Below are positions 60,151-64,000 of a DNA stretch of 64,000 nt, in pieces; position 1 is the first letter of the stretch; each line of letters begins with the position of its first letter. The stretch is from Aselliscus stoliczkanus (lineage: Eukaryota; Chordata; Mammalia; Chiroptera; Hipposideridae): NCBI GenBank assembly GCA_033961575.1, contig CM066736.1, positions 85,853,352 through 85,917,351 of the forward strand, given 5' to 3'. The position numbers and the translations under genes were made by a program. Below the pieces are notes generated by a model, which saw only the letters and a program-made list of their open reading frames with translations, had not been told where the DNA came from and ran no database searches.

Positions 60151-60540
60151 TTGAAGTGAAAGCCTACCTCAAATGCCACCTCTTCCATGAAGACTTCCTT
60201 GATCACAATGGTGTATCTACAACAATTGTTTCTATAATAAACAGCATTAAGTCATTCTGCAGGATATTGATCTGCCTTCCCCCTCCTCCCCCTCCCCCGC
60301 CCTTGCTAGACTGTGAATTTCTCCACCATCTGGACTAATGTAGCTCAAAGAACACAGCATTTCAGAATCAAGTACAACAAGAATCAAGCCCTTCTAGAAT
60401 CTTGGCTCTGCCACCTTCTAGCTATGTGTTCCTGGGCAAGCCGGTTCCCCTCTCTCAGCTTCAGTTTTCCCATTTACAAATAGTAATTGGGTGGCTGTAG
60501 GGATTAAGTAAGTCCACGTAAGTAAAGTGCCCAGTTCAAG
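60151..60540 (+). repeat. L2 then MIR
   Basis: 60151-60350 is L2 (CTACCTCAAATGCCACCTCT, TAGACTGTGAATTTCTCC). 60380-60540 is MIR (CTTGGCTCTGCCACCTTC, TTCAGTTTTCCCATTTAC). Confidence 0.65.
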
Positions 60541-60838
60541 ATCTCACATATAATTGCACTAAAAATATTTTAACGAAAGGAAGCATACTCTCTATCTTTC
60601 CAGGGTGTTCAGAAGCCTGGAGACACTTTGGACCTGACCCCAGAGCTGGCCGACATGAATGGCACCCTGTCTTTTATTCTGAAACATTAAGTGGTTCCTC
60701 ATCGCTAGAGCCTAGGGTGTGTAGTCAGGTGATTGTTGAGAGGGCAGTAGCTGGGAAATCCCAAATCTCATCTGGTTCAACTCATGTAGTGCCAAGAGCT
60801 GGTGGAATTTCACAGGAAACACTTTTCTGTTCCCAAGC

Positions 60839-61263
60839 TGTATTAGTTTCCTGAGGCTGCTGTATCAAATTATCATAAACTGGGTAGCCTGAAACAACAG
60901 ACATTCATTCTTTCACAGTTCTAGAGGCCAGAAACCCAAAACGAGGATGTAGGCAGGGCCACACTCTCTCTAAAGGCTCTCAGGGAGAATCCTTCTTTGC
61001 CTCTTTCATCCTCTGGTGGCTCCAAATATTCCTTGGCTTATGGCTGCATAGCTCCAATCTCTGCCTCCATCTTCACATGTCTTCTCTTTATTTCTTATAA
61101 AGACACTTGCCTTTGAATTTAGGTCCACCTAGATAATCCTGATCTTATTTTGAGATGCTTAATTACAAAGATGCTTTTTCCAAATAAAGTGATGTTCACA
61201 GGTTCCAGGGGTTAGTGTATGGTCTCTTTTGGAGGTTGGGAGGACACCATTCAACCCACTACA
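60839..61263 (+). mobile_element. Solo LTR-like repeat (ERVL/MaLR-like)
   Basis: Begins TGTATTAGTTTCCTGAGGC and ends CAACCCACTACA, the TG...CA form of an LTR. Flanking CAAGC and CAAGT could be a 5-bp TSD with one mismatch. Widespread placental repeat; subfamily not assigned. No coding region. Confidence 0.55.
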
Positions 61264-61349
61264 CAAGTTAAGAAAATGATCCTGTAGACGGAACACAGAA
61301 TCACTTCTTCCTCCTTTGGGGGTCAGCTATGAATGTTAGCTAACTTTAT

Positions 61350-61660
61350 TACTTCATTCATTCAACAAATGTTCGTTGAGGACTTCCCTGTGTCAAGCCC
61401 TTTGCTGGGAGCTGGCAAATCAGACTCAGACTGGTCCCCAGAGGAGCTACCCTCTTTATAGGAAGTCCAATAGTAAACAGAGAGTGATGATCTCGTTGCT
61501 TGGTGCGGGGTCTCAGAGAAGTCCAGGAGCTGTGGAAGCCAGAGAAGATAGATTTCACAGTAGAGGGGACATTTAAACTGGGTATTGAAGGGCCAATAAG
61601 AATTCACCAGGCAGGGAGGTAGAAAAGGATATTCCAACAGAAAAACAGGATCCATTTTTT
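61350..61660 (-). repeat. L2 LINE 3' portion
   Basis: CATTCAACAAATGTTCGTTG begins a reversed L2 3' end running to CCAGGCAGGGAGG. Confidence 0.65.
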
Positions 61661-62128
61661 TCACAAGCCCTTACCGAGGTTCAACTCTGCATCAGGCTGA
61701 TTATCGGGTACTGAAAATACAGGCCTCAAGGGAACAACCCTTTTCAAACTTATCTACTCCAATGCCACAAACACTAGGAGAGCTGGAACTTTCACCTTAG
61801 GGACATGGTAGGAAACTGCTGGCAAAGTATTTAAAGGCCTGCATGTAAAGGGTTTAGCACAGTGCCTTGGGTATAGTAAGTATTCAATAAAGGCTACCTA
61901 TCATTATTTCTATATGTCCTATTTCATTCTAAAAATTCTTGTATTATTTTAGATCCCATTCTATAATAAGGCTGTATTTGTTTCAATGTAAAAATATTTT
62001 AATCACTTAGAATTAAAGTATTATAATATTTTTCTGCAGTGCTACATATCCACTGGAGAAAAATGTATCCAAGTTTAAGGAGCATGGAGTCTAAGGTGGC
62101 CAAATACAACATACGTGCAATGAATTAT
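61661..62128. repeat. Upstream flank with a MIR trace
   Basis: 61830-61910 (AGGGTTTAGCACAGTGCC, ATTCAATAAAGG) is the 3' end of a MIR(+). The rest is unassigned. Confidence 0.45.
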
Positions 62129-62144
62129 AAAAGAAGGATTAAGG

Positions 62145-62580
62145 GGCCGGCCGAGTGGCGCATTGGTTAAGCGCTGGTTTTGGGATGCCAGCGGCCCCGG
62201 TTCGGATCCCACATGAGGGCCAGTGACACTGCCCTCTACAGCTAACAACAGCTCCACCTGGAGCTGGGCTGTGTGAGCCCCGGTGATGGTGTGGGCTGCA
62301 GCCCCTGCTGCAGTGGGCTGCCATAGGCTACAGTGAGTGGCCCGCAGCCAGCGTGAGCGGCTGGCAGCCAAGCATGAGCTGCTGGCAGCCAAGCATGAGC
62401 TGCCAATAGCCACGGTGAGCGACATCCAGAGGCCAGCGACCAATCTGCCTCATCTGGGAAGAGCGCAATGACGATACCAACAGTGAAGCAACATCCTCCG
62501 CAACTAAACTGAAGAACAAAAAGACAGCAACTTGTCTGTTCCCCTCCGCCAATTCCCCAATAAAATCTTTAAAAAAAAAA
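62145..62580 (+). mobile_element. Type B long composite SINE with three internal units
   Basis: GGCCGGCCGAGTGGCGCATT head, three copies of the internal 20-21 bp unit, tail CCCCAATAAAATCTTT. Perfect 16-bp TSD AAAAGAAGGATTAAGG at 62129-62144 and 62581-62596. Confidence 0.95.
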
Positions 62581-62596
62581 AAAAGAAGGATTAAGG

Positions 62597-64000
62597 TCAA
62601 GTGATAATGAAGCAACCAAGTCCTCAAGGGATGGTAGGCAAGATCAGAGCAGACTTCATAAAAGTCTTGAAGGATAATTAGGAATTTGATAGATGAATTA
62701 GATCTGTTTGGATCTGTTAGCTGGTGTTAAAACAGCTAATTTTGTTACTATGTTGGGTACTGAAATCAAACATTTGGTTTATGGGGCCAAAAAGCCAAAC
62801 GTACCCCAATCCATTTTGCCTCCTCTTCTTCCTCCCTCCTTGTTCTCCAGAACCATGGTGCACTGAGTAAACAAGAGCAAGATAAGGCTGTTGTCCTTTG
62901 ATATCTCAAACTTAATTAAATCTATTCCCTTTCGTTCAACAGAGTCCTCTTTCATCTACTCACTTTCCCATTTAGTCAAAAATCCATCAGACCTTTACCA
63001 GGTGCCCAGCCTGGGTGCTACCTTACAGAAATGATGCGGATAAAATCCCTGACTTTAAGGAGTTCACAGATAATTTCAGCACAAAGTGGTAAATGCAGTC
63101 ATTGAGACAATATATAAAGCATAATGGAAGCACCGAAGAGGAAGTTGCTAACTGCCATATGTTGTGCAGGAAGGATTTCTAGATGAGAAAGAGTATTCTA
63201 GGCAGAAGGAACATCAAAAGCAAAGGCACTGAGGCAGAGGCCATGGCATTTGCATAGTTTAACGTGGCTGGAACAAAGGTTGCATGGGGGAGCAACAGGC
63301 AAAGAGGCTGGAAGAGGAAGATGGGGCCAGGTGAGAAGAACTTTAGTACCATGCTGAAGAAACTGGGCTTCATCTTAGGCAACAGGAAGTCCTTTAGAAA
63401 GATCCTCAGGGAGCCCATGAGAGGCAGCTTTGAAAGGGAAGGACTAGAAGAGCAAGAACCTTGCAGAAGGCCAGGTGAGAACTGTGAAACAAAGAAGCTA
63501 GTCCCCAAAGAGCCTGCACATTCCGAACAAACCTGAAAGGCAGGTCCCTGGGCAGCATTTCTACTCGTCCTTTCTGAACCCTTGAAGATGACTTTTTGGA
63601 AAAAGCCTCCCTAGCTCTGAACTAATTGCTACCTCCTCTGGGCTCCCACAGTGGCTGCCTGACCTCTTGTCAGTACATGTGTCCATGTGCCTAGTCCTAT
63701 ACTGAGTAGTGTATGTCCGTCTCACCCACCCTACCATGAACGCCTGCTTTTGATTTTGTCTCGACGCCCCGGCATACTGACCCAGCGAACAGGCTCCATA
63801 TGGCTTCAATGAGAACTGACTGACTGAATGAATAAAATTGGTGAATGAATGGATGAATGCTTGGGTAAGGGAATGTTTGGATGACATGGGGCCTCCCTGC
63901 CTCCCTCACTGAACACAGCCCCAGAGAGAGGAAATGAGCTTGCCCAAGGTCACACAAAGTTTATAGCAAAGCTGAGACAAAGACTTGGGCTTCTTGTCTC
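62597..64000 (-). repeat. Upstream flank with L2 and MIR
   Basis: L2(-) covers about 62970-63480 (GGAGTTCACAGATAATTTC, AAAGGCACTGAGGCAGAGG). 63900-64000 is MIR(-) (TGCCCAAGGTCACACAAAG). No exon of an upstream gene is recognised. Confidence 0.6.

Noticed and set aside
59391..64000. DGAT2 3' exons
   Set aside because: Human synteny places DGAT2 upstream of UVRAG, but nothing here matches it; it is probably just beyond the right edge.

Overview
This is a mammalian nuclear window, with long introns, consensus GT-AG splice sites, a CpG-island promoter, and layers of L1, L2, MIR, MaLR and old DNA transposons. The abundant young repeats are tRNA-derived SINEs beginning GGGCCGGCCGAGTGGC. From memory they resemble the Rhin-type SINEs of horseshoe and leaf-nosed bats, so a rhinolophoid bat is my best guess (about 0.55). 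No database was searched.

The only protein-coding gene recognised is the 5' part of UVRAG, read on the minus strand. Five coding exons translate without a break into residues 1-169: exon 1 at 58774-58658, exon 2 at 32275-32158, exon 3 at 26680-26646, exon 4 at 16965-16804 and exon 5 at 11708-11634. They encode the proline-rich N-terminus and the C2 domain. All ten splice boundaries are GT/AG and the phases agree. The coiled-coil, Beclin-1-binding region and C-terminus lie beyond position 1.

Layout: 1-11633 is part of intron 5. Intron 4 is 11709-16803, intron 3 is 16966-26645, intron 2 is 26681-32157 and intron 1 is 32276-58657 (26.4 kb). A CpG island runs from about 58290 to 59150. The upstream flank at 58838-64000 has candidate CCAAT, GC-box, E-box, ETS, RFX X-box and CTCF sites, then old repeats and one young SINE. 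In human, DGAT2 lies upstream of UVRAG in the same orientation; no DGAT2 exon is visible here.

I found 26 young SINEs in four groups. Type A is a short tRNA head plus an A-tail, about 100 bp. Type B has the same head, a long body with an internal variable repeat, and a tail carrying AATAAA and TCTTT, about 430 bp. Type C is a tRNA head of the 'GGCTCAGTTGGTTAAGAGC' kind with a short body. Type D is dimeric, with one trimeric copy. Most have clear target-site duplications (TSDs). Of the 25 inside UVRAG, 21 are antisense to the gene, and all recognised L1 pieces are antisense too.

The most interesting non-genic features are an 82-bp mariner-type MITE with TA duplications inside a SINE, a second Tc1/mariner-like element, a five-event nested insertion at 43.9-46.5 kb, two perfect CTCF-type cores in introns, and a 16-codon upstream ORF whose stop overlaps the UVRAG start as ATGA. 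No tRNA gene, CRISPR array, viral coding gene or intact transposase was found.
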